A DNA stretch of 64,000 bases from G963674665 sp963674665. GTDB lineage: Bacteria; Desulfobacterota; Desulfovibrionia; Desulfovibrionales; Desulfovibrionaceae. Shown in pieces: positions 1 to 6,841 of the stretch; position 1 is the first letter of the stretch; the number at the start of each line of letters is the position of its first letter. The DNA lies in contig CAXXPL010000009.1 in assembly GCA_963674665.2 (NCBI GenBank), positions 558,001 through 622,000 of the forward strand, read 5' to 3'. The position numbers and the translations under genes were made by a program. Under the pieces are notes generated by a model, which worked only from the letters and a program-made list of their open reading frames with translations, was not told the origin of the DNA and ran no database searches.

Positions 1-186
1 GTTCACAGGAACCAGATAGACACCGTCCTTGAGCCGGTAGGGGGTCTGTTCCTCGGGCTCGAACACCACTGTGCGCATGGTTTGCCTGCGCCAGGTCACA
101 AAGGACAGGACAGGCCGAACGAGCAGGCCTATGCCCAGGAGATACAGCAGGCCTCGGACCCGTTGCAGAAAAGATCGTCGTTGCAT
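1..186 (-). CDS. Rieske-like membrane protein, N-terminal part (cut by window edge)
   Basis: The 62 visible residues start with QRRSFLQ, a twin-arginine-type motif, then a hydrophobic segment (about residues 12-30) and a stretch containing DGVYLVPVN. This layout fits the start of a Rieske [2Fe-2S] protein, exported folded by Tat and anchored by its N-terminal helix. The Cys/His cluster boxes would lie beyond the window, so this is inference. The ATG overlaps the TGA of the upstream 10-heme cytochrome by one base (TGATG). That implies translational coupling and a shared periplasmic redox role. Other single-helix redox subunits cannot be excluded. Confidence 0.5.
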   Translation of the reverse strand, partial: MQRRSFLQRVRGLLYLLGIGLLVRPVLSFVTWRRQTMRTVVFEPEEQTPYRLKDGVYLVPVN

Positions 187-1811
187 CAGCCGCCTCCTTC
201 CTGCGCCGCAAGGAGGCGGTTCAGAAATTGGGCGCGCAGGGTCTGGTAGTTGCGCCCCGGCGTGAGGAGCCGGTTTCTTTCATCAGGGTTGAGCAGCCTG
301 GCGCCCGGCACTGTGGGGGGAGCGGCCCTGAGGAGCTGAAAATCCGTTGCCACGGCCCACTCCGGACCCGATCCCACGGCCAGGGCGTTCTCGTGACAGT
401 CGCCGCAGAGGCGCCCCCTGGCTCCCACGGTATGCGGGGTGTATGGCTCAAAGGCCCAGCCCGGGGCGGAACCATCCCCTCGTTGCGGCACCACGCTGTC
501 CAGCACTGTACTGCCCAGCCTGTCGCCGTAGGATACCAGGTATTGGTGCCTGGGCCTGAGCGCCGTGATTCGGTCCTGGCTGTCCACCCCCAGGATCAGG
601 TGCTCCCAACGCCGGAAACGCCAGGCCAGAACCCACTGTCCAGGCCGCCTGTCCGTGGTTGGCGAGGGGTTGTCCAGTCTCGAGACACTCAGACCGAAGG
701 CGCCGAAGGTCCACTGGGAGTGGCAGGCACTGCAACCGACACGGCCGTGCAGGGCGGGATCATGCCCAGGTGTGCCTGGCTGCAGCTGAGGCAGGCACAG
801 AGTCCCGCCATTCCTGGTCCTGAACAGGTACTTGCCCTGTTTCAGCATGACGCCGGGGACGTTCGTGTCCGGGGCGCGGCCATTCCTGTGACCATGACAG
901 GCCTCGCAGGAACGGACTGTTGCGCGGGGCAGGCCCATTACCTGGCGCCCCTGGTGGCAGTCCGGGCACTCCAGGCCCTGCCCCGCGTGAACATCGCGGG
1001 CAAGTAGGTGTTGGGCGCCGCCGTATGCATGAGGCACGGGGCGCCCCCATGTGGTGGCGTCCTGAAACATGGGGTGGGAGTCCCGGGGAAAGAGCCCGGC
1101 ATAGTCGCCCCCGGTATGGTCCCCGTTGTGGCAGGCCAGGCAGCGTTCTTCTGAAACAGGGCCGAATGGGGGGTGCGGTACCGATAGTCCGGTCTGGCGA
1201 GTGTCGGGTGGATTGGACCCGTGATTGCCATGGCAGGCCGCGCATCCCGCCGGGCGCGGAGGAGTCGTCGCGGTGTCGGGCTGGTCCAGGTGACAGCGCA
1301 GGCAGTTGGCGTGCAGAAAATCGTTCACCAGCATGGCCGTGGTCCTCGGCCTTTGACCGGAGGGCGGGAGGGGGCGTCCGGAGCCGCCGGCCACGTAGGG
1401 CCCATTAGCGGGAGAACGCTGTGCCCCCCAGAGATATCGGGTCTGATTGATGACGCCGCTCAGGGTGGAATGGCGCGAGTTGGCCACTGCCATGGCCTGG
1501 GCGGGGTGGCAGTTCCGGCAGTTCTTGGCGGTGTGCAGGGGCGAGGGGGTGGACTGGATGCGCGGATGGCCGTCCGGGGCGTCAGCCGGGATGACGCCCC
1601 GGAGAGAATCGTTCAGGTGGCAGCCGGAGCAGCCAAATTCCCCGCAGTTCCTGAAGCGTGGTCCCTCGCGAACAGGTTCCGCCACCGCAATGCCCTGGTG
1701 GCAGGCCGTGCAGCGCCGCAGTTCCGGTGCCGCCGGAGTGAGCGGGTCCTGCCGCGCACCGCCGGAAACGAGCAGCAGAAGCGCGGCGATTATGACGGGC
1801 GCGAAGCGCAT
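186..1811 (-). CDS. Periplasmic decaheme c-type cytochrome
   Basis: About 541 residues with a Sec signal peptide (residues 1-20, a long Leu/Ala core) and ten CxxCH haem-binding motifs: CTACH, CSGCH, CRNCH, CLRCH, CAACH, CLACH, CPDCH, CEACH, CSACH and CGDCH. Nine fall in the first two thirds and one near the C-terminus, separated by a haem-free stretch of about 110 residues. It should carry electrons in the periplasm or at the cell surface. The ATG at 1811 is preferred over the GTG at 1820 because GGTGG sits five bases upstream and the previous gene stops just before it. It lies in the sulfur operon, directly upstream of the Rieske-like gene. Electron partners are not known. Confidence 0.88.
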   Translation of the reverse strand: MRFAPVIIAALLLLVSGGARQDPLTPAAPELRRCTACHQGIAVAEPVREGPRFRNCGEFGCSGCHLNDSLRGVIPADAPDGHPRIQSTPSPLHTAKNCRNCHPAQAMAVANSRHSTLSGVINQTRYLWGAQRSPANGPYVAGGSGRPLPPSGQRPRTTAMLVNDFLHANCLRCHLDQPDTATTPPRPAGCAACHGNHGSNPPDTRQTGLSVPHPPFGPVSEERCLACHNGDHTGGDYAGLFPRDSHPMFQDATTWGRPVPHAYGGAQHLLARDVHAGQGLECPDCHQGRQVMGLPRATVRSCEACHGHRNGRAPDTNVPGVMLKQGKYLFRTRNGGTLCLPQLQPGTPGHDPALHGRVGCSACHSQWTFGAFGLSVSRLDNPSPTTDRRPGQWVLAWRFRRWEHLILGVDSQDRITALRPRHQYLVSYGDRLGSTVLDSVVPQRGDGSAPGWAFEPYTPHTVGARGRLCGDCHENALAVGSGPEWAVATDFQLLRAAPPTVPGARLLNPDERNRLLTPGRNYQTLRAQFLNRLLAAQEGGG

Positions 1812-1813
1812 GC

Positions 1814-2044
1814 CTACCACCAGGTGATGATTTCATTGTATTCGAAGATGAGGTGGACGAGTTCGTCGTAGTCCGCGTTCGTGTTTTCCTCGTACAGTGG
1901 GAACTCGAAGGTGTGGTACCCCTTGGACAGGTTGTTTATGAGCTTGCGCTGCGTCGCGTCGGGGTCGGAGTTGAGGATGTGCAGCATTTTTTTGCGTATC
2001 CGCGTTCCCCGGCATCCGATATCGGCGTGTTCCGTGTCACCCAT
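1814..2044 (-). CDS. Small conserved-context hypothetical protein (76 aa)
   Basis: A 76-residue soluble protein with no signal peptide or membrane segment, charged and ending in NEIITWW. GGGAGG lies seven bases upstream of the ATG, so the start is well supported. I do not recognise the family. It sits between a DsrE-like small protein and a cytochrome, at the position where YTD-type sulfur clusters carry one of their two hypothetical genes. That context suggests a sulfur-relay or electron-transfer accessory role, but this is inference only. Confidence 0.7.
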   Translation of the reverse strand: MGDTEHADIGCRGTRIRKKMLHILNSDPDATQRKLINNLSKGYHTFEFPLYEENTNADYDELVHLIFEYNEIITWW

Positions 2045-2080
2045 GACGAATCCTCCCTGTTACCTGTTAAGGGCCCTTGC

Positions 2081-2434
2081 TCAGGCATCGCTCGCCAGCA
2101 TCCAGAGGATCGGCAGCTGCCCGGGGGGTGCCGCGATCCTGTTGCCAAAGGGGATGACGATGTCCATTGCCTTGAGCTTTTTGGCGATGTTGTCGGTGGA
2201 AAGGTACTTGAAGGAGTGCGCCTCGTTGTCCGGCCGGTTGGTGTAGTACTCACATTCCATCTCTTCCATCAGCTCCAGGTTTTCCTTGAGTTTTTCCCCC
2301 ATCTCCACGGGCGCGTCCAGCAGGAAGAGGTATGAGTAGTAGTTGCCCAGGGCCAGGCCCAGGGCCGTGCGCGTGGCCTGCCAGAGGTCGTCCATCCTGT
2401 GCACGACGATCCCTACGTGTTTGATGTTCTCCAT
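2081..2434 (-). CDS. DsrE-like small cytoplasmic protein (117 aa)
   Basis: A 117-residue protein with alternating beta/alpha pattern. KHVGIVVH could be strand 1, a helix carries WQATRTALGLALG, and YLFLLDAPV could be strand 2. This resembles the DsrE/DsrF-like fold but shows no clear conserved Cys in the usual position; its only Cys is in EMECEYY. AAGGAG lies seven bases before the ATG. It follows the tusA and dsrE-like genes in the operon and is a candidate for the other hypothetical member of a YTD-type cluster. Family assignment is tentative. Confidence 0.65.
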   Translation of the reverse strand: MENIKHVGIVVHRMDDLWQATRTALGLALGNYYSYLFLLDAPVEMGEKLKENLELMEEMECEYYTNRPDNEAHSFKYLSTDNIAKKLKAMDIVIPFGNRIAAPPGQLPILWMLASDA

Positions 2435-2469
2435 AAGTGTTCTCCTTGACTGCCGGATGCGCGACCCGC

Positions 2470-2782
2470 TCAGAAGTTCAGGTAGCGGTCGCAGTCTTCG
2501 ATGAGCTCCAGGTGGCGCTCCTGGGTGGCGAAGTCGTTTTCCTTGAAACCCGGCAGCGGTCGTTTTTCACCTTCGTGCTCCTTGAAGCAGACCAGGCACA
2601 GGGACATCCTGTCCGTGGCGTCTGCCAGCCGTTCGAACATGGGATCCTGCATCATGCTGCAACCCAGGTGGCTGAAGAAGATGTCCACGTCGACATCCTG
2701 GCGTTTTGGCAGCCTCGCAGATCTTGACGAGCTGTTCGAGGTGCTGGTTGGACGTAACGTAGATTCCAAGTCGCTTGCCCAC
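2470..2782 (-). pseudogene. DsrE-family sulfurtransferase-like gene, frameshifted by one base
   Basis: The reading frame starts at a GTG (2782) with GGAGG eight bases upstream and encodes MGKRLGIYVTSNQHLEQLVK and then CEAAK. It then shifts to another frame encoding RQDVDVDIFF, HLGCSMMQD and a C-terminal region ending DCDRYLNF. Removing one A from the AAAA run at 2704-2707 joins the two frames into a protein of about 103 residues. The predicted product is a DsrE-like (beta-alpha-beta) protein with Cys in HLGC and SLCLVC, next to tusA, its usual partner in trans-persulfidation. Because every nearby frameshift is also a +1 homopolymer insertion, a consensus error is more likely than true loss. 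Confidence 0.7.
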
Positions 2783-2818
2783 GGTGATTCCCTCCTGTTG
2801 CAAGGCCCGGCCGTCGGG

Positions 2819-3052
2819 TCAGACCTTTTTGATGTAATACCGGGTGTAGCCGCCTTCCTCGTCCATACCCATGAGCTCGGCGCCACCCTTTTGCGCGCCC
2901 TTGGTGATGTCGTTCTTGGTGCCTGGGTCGGTGCCCAGCATCACCAGCATTTGTCCGGGTTGCATTTTGCTCAGGGCCTTCTTCAGCTTGAGCATGGGCA
3001 TGGGGCAACTCAGGCCTCGACAATCCAGGGTCTCCTCGGCGTTGACGTTCAT
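2819..3052 (-). CDS. tusA: TusA-family sulfur carrier protein
   Basis: A 77-residue protein with the family signature CRGLSCPMPMLKLKKAL near its start. The Cys of the CPMP box is the persulfide-carrying residue in TusA/SirA/YeeD proteins, and length and fold pattern match. It would accept sulfane sulfur from rhodanese or DsrE proteins in the cytoplasm. GGAGGG lies seven bases before the ATG. The upstream YedE/YeeE gene runs into it with no clear stop; correcting one more base would place the two in one frame (see findings). Its neighbours make an inorganic-sulfur catabolic role more likely than tRNA thiolation. Confidence 0.92.
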   Translation of the reverse strand: MNVNAEETLDCRGLSCPMPMLKLKKALSKMQPGQMLVMLGTDPGTKNDITKGAQKGGAELMGMDEEGGYTRYYIKKV

Positions 3053-3059
3053 GGCGTTT

Positions 3060-4309
3060 CCCTCCGTTCATGCATGCACCTGGGCAACCGGTGCAATGGG
3101 TTGTCTTTTCGGGGTTCACATTTTCCACCACAAATTTGTCGGTCTCCTCGTTCCAGCTCGCCAGGACGTACCAGACCCCCATGATCAACAGAACGCAGAG
3201 CACGCTCCAGATGTATCCGCCCAGATGATCGGGCAGGAACAGGCGCACACCCACCAGCCTGGACAAGGCCGACGATACCTCAAGCAGCGCCTTGGTGAGG
3301 GGAATTGCTGAGGGCGAAGACCACCAGGGCCACCATCAGCTTGACCTGGCCTTCGGCCGCCCGCCAGGCCGTGCCGCTGCCGCAGCCTCCTGTGATGAGC
3401 ATGCCGAAACCGAAGATGAAGCCGCCGACCAGGGCGCCGAGGCCGAAGTTCGGAGCTATGTACGAACCCTCCATGCGCACGCCCCCCCATTTGAGCAGGG
3501 AGAAGCCGATGACGCTGATGGCCAGGCTGAGAATCACTGCCTGGGTGACCTTGGCCTCCCCGGTCATGAATGGTTCGCGAAAGGCGCGGGCAAAGCAGAA
3601 GCGGCTGCGCACCAGGATCACGCCGAACCCGAGGCCGCAGAGCAGTACGCCGCCCTGGATGATTCGCCCCTGGGGCCTGTACACGCCGTAGACCGTTGCG
3701 ATACCCGCCAGCAGAAGCACCCAGCCCGCCACGGGCTTGACCCAGGCCGGAAGGCGGGTGCTGTCTGGAGGAGCGGCTCCCACGGTGGAGCCCGATAAAT
3801 GCTCCATCTCCCAGTAGAGGTACTTCAGTCCGACGTGCGCACCGGCCAGCAGGCCGATCAGCATCACGAGGCCGCTGCCGGAGAGGGCGCTGACAGAGGA
3901 GTAGAAGCCTCCGACATTGCACCCTCCGGCAAGGCCCGCGCCAATGCCGAGCAGAACTCCTCCGACGAACCCCTTGGCCAGTTCCAGCTTTGGCGGCTTC
4001 CTGATGGAGAACTGTCCCGCGATGAGCGAGGCGGCCAGAGCACCCCAGATCAGACCCAGGGTGATCAGGGAGTTGCTGTCTGTCCAGGCCGGGGGAGGCG
4101 TTTGACCCGTAGAGCCCGATGCCGTGGAACAGCCAGTCGGCCCAAACCCGCAGACCTCCCACCACTCCCCACGGCCTGGACCAGGCAAAGCAGAACATGC
4201 TCAGTATGCCGATGAGCACACCGCCGGTGATGGTGTCCCATTCCCTGATGAACAGCCTGGCATACCCCCTCTTGATCAAGTCGATGAACACCTTGGTATT
4301 ATCGTTCAT
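3060..4309 (-). pseudogene. YedE/YeeE-family (TsuA-like) sulfur-compound permease, two or more frameshifts
   Basis: An integral membrane protein of about 410 residues with many helices and Gly/Cys signatures GLAGGCNVGGF and ITGGCGSGTAWR, typical of YeeE/YedE transporters, which import thiosulfate or related sulfur species. The N-terminus (MNDNTKVFIDLIKRGYARL, start supported by AGGGGG) shifts frame at the five-G run 4091-4095. The frame shifts again at the four-G run 3299-3302, after which the last helices continue (LFLPDHLGGYIWSVL, then GVWYVLASWNEE). Each shift is repaired by deleting one base. The tail has CTGCPGAC and no stop before tusA. Probably an intact permease in reality, but broken as read. 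Confidence 0.8.
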
Positions 4310-4323
4310 GGCGGCCCCCTGGC

Positions 4324-4747
4324 TCAGCAACCTTCCTCGGGTTCTTTCTTGGGTTTCACTGGTTCATTGCCTTCCTGGTCCGAGAGACCGGGCAACCCCA
4401 CCAGCGCCGGCATGCGTTCCACATTGCCCGCCAAGGTGAAGAGCACTGCCTGATCGTAGTACATCCAGGCCAGTTTGTTGGTGGGGGCGACCATGATGGG
4501 CCTGCCAGAAGTATCGCTTGGCCTCCCGATGGTGTCCTCTGGCCTGGGCCACCTTACCGAAGCGCACGAGCCTGTCGCTGAGGTGACTGTCGAAACTCGC
4601 TATCCGGTTTCGCTGCAGCCCGAATTCCATGGCCATGGTCACGGCCTCTCCGTCAGGGGGCGCGGGCCGCACTCCGCCTCCCGCATGGAGCGCCGCCAGG
4701 GTGAGTAGGGCCGCCAAGGCGATGAAGCAAACAATTGTTCTGTTCAT
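4324..4747 (-). pseudogene. Periplasmic TPR-like protein, frameshifted by one base
   Basis: It has an N-terminal signal peptide (MNRTIVCFIALAALLTLAAL) followed by a helical region: AMEFGLQRNRIAS, DRLVRFGKVAQ, HREAKRYFWQA. After the GGG run at 4498-4500 the frame changes. Deleting one base gives IMVAPTNKLAWMYYDQAV and a tail ending KKEPEEGC before a TGA at 4324, about 140 residues in total. The paired-helix pattern around AKRYFWQAIMVAP and AWMYYDQAV resembles a tetratricopeptide unit, so a periplasmic assembly or scaffold role is possible. It lies between rhodanese and YedE genes. No specific family is recognised. Confidence 0.6.
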
Positions 4748-4772
4748 GGTCTCCTCGCAGTTGCTTGCAGTG

Positions 4773-5208
4773 CTACTCCACTGGATAGCGCGCCTGATCC
4801 CAGGCCAGCCATCCGCCTTTCAGGTTTGCGGGCATTCACGTACCCCATGGCGTTCAGGGACTGGACGCCCAGACAGCTGCGATCCCCGCTACGGCAGTAG
4901 AGGACTATGGCGGCTGACCTGTCCGGCACCAGTTCCTCGATCCTGAACTCCAGCCAGCCCCTGGGGATATGCAGCGCCCCGGGGATGTGCCCGCGTTTGA
5001 ATTCCTTTTCCTCGCGGCAGTCGATGAAGTAGGTCCACCCTTTTTCCAGCATGACCTTGGCGTCTTCGACAGCCACCTGCTCCACACTCTCCTTGGCTTG
5101 GCGCACGAGGTCCTTCTTGGTCAGCACCTGCGCGCCGGAGACGGCGATGCTCATGAAGAGGAGCATGATCGTGGCCATGAACAACAGGAAAGGGTTTTTG
5201 GCGTGCAT
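4773..5208 (-). CDS. Exported rhodanese-domain sulfurtransferase (C-terminus frameshifted)
   Basis: The signal peptide is residues 1-27 (MHAKNPFLLFMATIMLLF, then Ala/Ser), followed by a single rhodanese domain. FIDCREEKEFKRGHIPGALH is typical, and the catalytic loop is YCRSGDRS with the active-site Cys. It would bind or transfer sulfane sulfur in the periplasm, feeding the YedE/TusA/DsrE relay downstream. GGAG lies eight bases before the ATG. As read, the last residues go out of frame at the three-T run 4825-4827; deleting one base restores NLKGGWLAWDQARYPVE and a TAG at 4773. The uncorrected frame runs to 4744. The catalytic core is intact in either reading. Confidence 0.85.
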
Positions 5209-5230
5209 CGTTCTCACTCCTTGCTTCATC

Positions 5231-6580
5231 TCATTGACTGCGCGGAGCCTGGGGCTGTCCGTTGATACGAGGGGGGATCTGGTCCAGGGGTATAACCACG
5301 GATTTGTTGGCGTCGCGGTATTCGGGGCGCAGGTCCTCGTCTGTCAGGAACAGGGCCTTGTTGCCGTGGCAGGCGTTGCAGCTGATGTTCTGGGGCGTTT
5401 TCCGCTGGATGTTGTGCGGAGTGGCCAGTTTCCAGGTGGGCGTGGAAGCGAAATCCTTCAGGGGCGTGGAGGCGTAAAAGTCGAAGCTGTGCTGATCCAC
5501 CGGCACGTGACGCAGGGTGACAAAGGCCTCCGGATGTCTTGGCGACTGCCTGTGATTGCGGCCGATCTTGAAATCCAGCTCCGTGTGTCCGCTCTTGAAG
5601 TATTTCTGCCCGTACCGGTCCAGAGCGAAGTGGCAGTTGTAACAGGTTTTGTAGGCCACGGAGTGGCAGACCTGGCAGCTAACCCTGTCCCTGTGCCGGA
5701 GGTGTTGTTCCTGATTGTCGGTCCCCGTGGCGTATATCTCCTCGTGACAATCCTGGCAGCGCGGAGCATGGGGCGCGTCGAATCTGTTCTCCACCCCCTC
5801 GGCCGGGGCGTGCATCTCGTCTTCGGTGTGGCATGCCTTGCAACGGAAGAACCGTTTGCGCCAGTGAACGTCCGGGGGTTTTGACTCGTTCTTGCCCAGG
5901 TATTCCTTCTCAATACGGCTGCCATGGCACGCGGTGCAGACCTCGCGCATGGGCGGCGTGCCCTGGAAGCGGTGTCCGTCCAGAAGGCCGCCTTCCACAT
6001 AGGATGGACGGCTGACATGGCACTGGCCGCAACTGGCGTGGCATGCGCTGCAATGGTGCTCCCGGGCGTCATGAACATCCGGCGCGGCCTTGTTGTTCCC
6101 GCCGAGGCGCGCGTCGATCACACGGGAAAAGGGGGCCAGGGTTGTGTGCAGGCTGGTGAGGCCCGCCTCGACGATGTCGGGGTGACAGTCGCCGCATGCC
6201 CGGGCCGGGTCCGGAAAGCTGGGATCTCGTTCAACCCCTTTGTGTGCCTCCAGCCAGTCCGCAGCCGAGGGGTCACCCCCGTGACATTCGTGGCAGCCGA
6301 TGTCGCCATGAACGTCGGATTCAAGGAACTCCGGATCCACAAAGACCTTTTCGTGCGGAGCCAACTGCTCCACCTCGCCGCCTCAGCCTTCGCCCTCTGA
6401 GAGGGATGAGCTCCCGGGCATATGCATGGTGCTGTCGAGCATTTCCCGTATGGCGGGTATCAACCGCGCCGGATCGCTGTGGCAGGAAACGCATTGGTTC
6501 CCGGCCGCGGCCGCGAGACCGGGGGTCGTCAGACAGAGCAGCAAGGCTGTCATGGCCACCTGGTGCAAATAACCGATCAT
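5231..6580 (-). pseudogene. Undecaheme c-type cytochrome interrupted by an in-frame TGA
   Basis: The N-terminal part (ATG at 6580, GGAGG seven bases upstream) has a signal peptide ending GLAAAA and one haem motif, CVSCH. It stops at TGA 6385-6383. The same frame resumes and carries ten more motifs: CHECH, CGDCH, CSACH, CGQCH, CTACH, CKACH, CQDCH, CQVCH, CYNCH, CNACH. The second part has no signal peptide and could not receive haem alone, so the two parts must be one protein of about 449 residues. As the first gene after the sigma-54 promoter it is probably the entry or exit cytochrome for the sulfur system. The TGA may be nonsense, an assembly error or recoded. Confidence 0.82.
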
Positions 6581-6652
6581 ACCGCTGCCTCCATGGTCTG
6601 TCTTGAAAATAACCCTCAGGCATTGCCCGGGCAGGGAGTGCCGGACCCGCCT

Positions 6653-6680
6653 GTCTCCATGGATAGCAATAATGGAACCA
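6653..6680 (-). promoter_or_regulatory. Sigma-54 (RpoN) promoter of the cytochrome/sulfur operon
   Basis: Read on the minus strand, 6680-6665 is TGGTTC, five bases, TTGCT. This has the invariant GG at -24 and GC at -12 with the required ten-base gap, close to the consensus TGGCAC-N5-TTGCW. It points to the cytochrome ATG at 6580, giving a leader of about 70 bases. A sigma-54 activator gene lies immediately upstream. Confidence 0.75.
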
Positions 6681-6768
6681 CTTCTGGGGAAACTAAAAAG
6701 TCCTGTTATTAAAGTGAATTGAGACTGATTTGGCGGGGCAGGGTCAAAAGAGGGGGGTGATGGGTCTG

Positions 6769-6810
6769 TCAAATGGAACAAAGTGTAAATTGACACTTTG
6801 TTCCATTTGA
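6769..6810. promoter_or_regulatory. Perfect palindrome, candidate activator-binding site (UAS)
   Basis: Two perfect 18-base arms (6769-6786 and 6793-6810) flank a six-base centre, AAATTG; the inner part reads GTGT-N6-ACAC. It lies roughly 115-155 bases upstream of the expected start of the sigma-54 transcript, the usual place for an enhancer-type site, and between that promoter and the activator gene. It could also fold as a hairpin in the activator mRNA, but no T-tract follows on the minus strand. Confidence 0.6.
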
Positions 6811-6841
6811 TATGCGTATCTGTGAAGATGGGAAGGATCAT

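Noticed and set aside
228..1871. Long open frames on the plus strand opposite the decaheme cytochrome
   Set aside because: No domain resemblance or ribosome sites; they mirror the high-GC cytochrome gene, which has ten CxxCH motifs in one frame.
6601..6660. GGCAC-type -24/-12 box near 6640 (minus) as the sigma-54 promoter
   Set aside because: The gap between GG and GC is eight bases, not ten; the site at 6665-6680 has the correct spacing.
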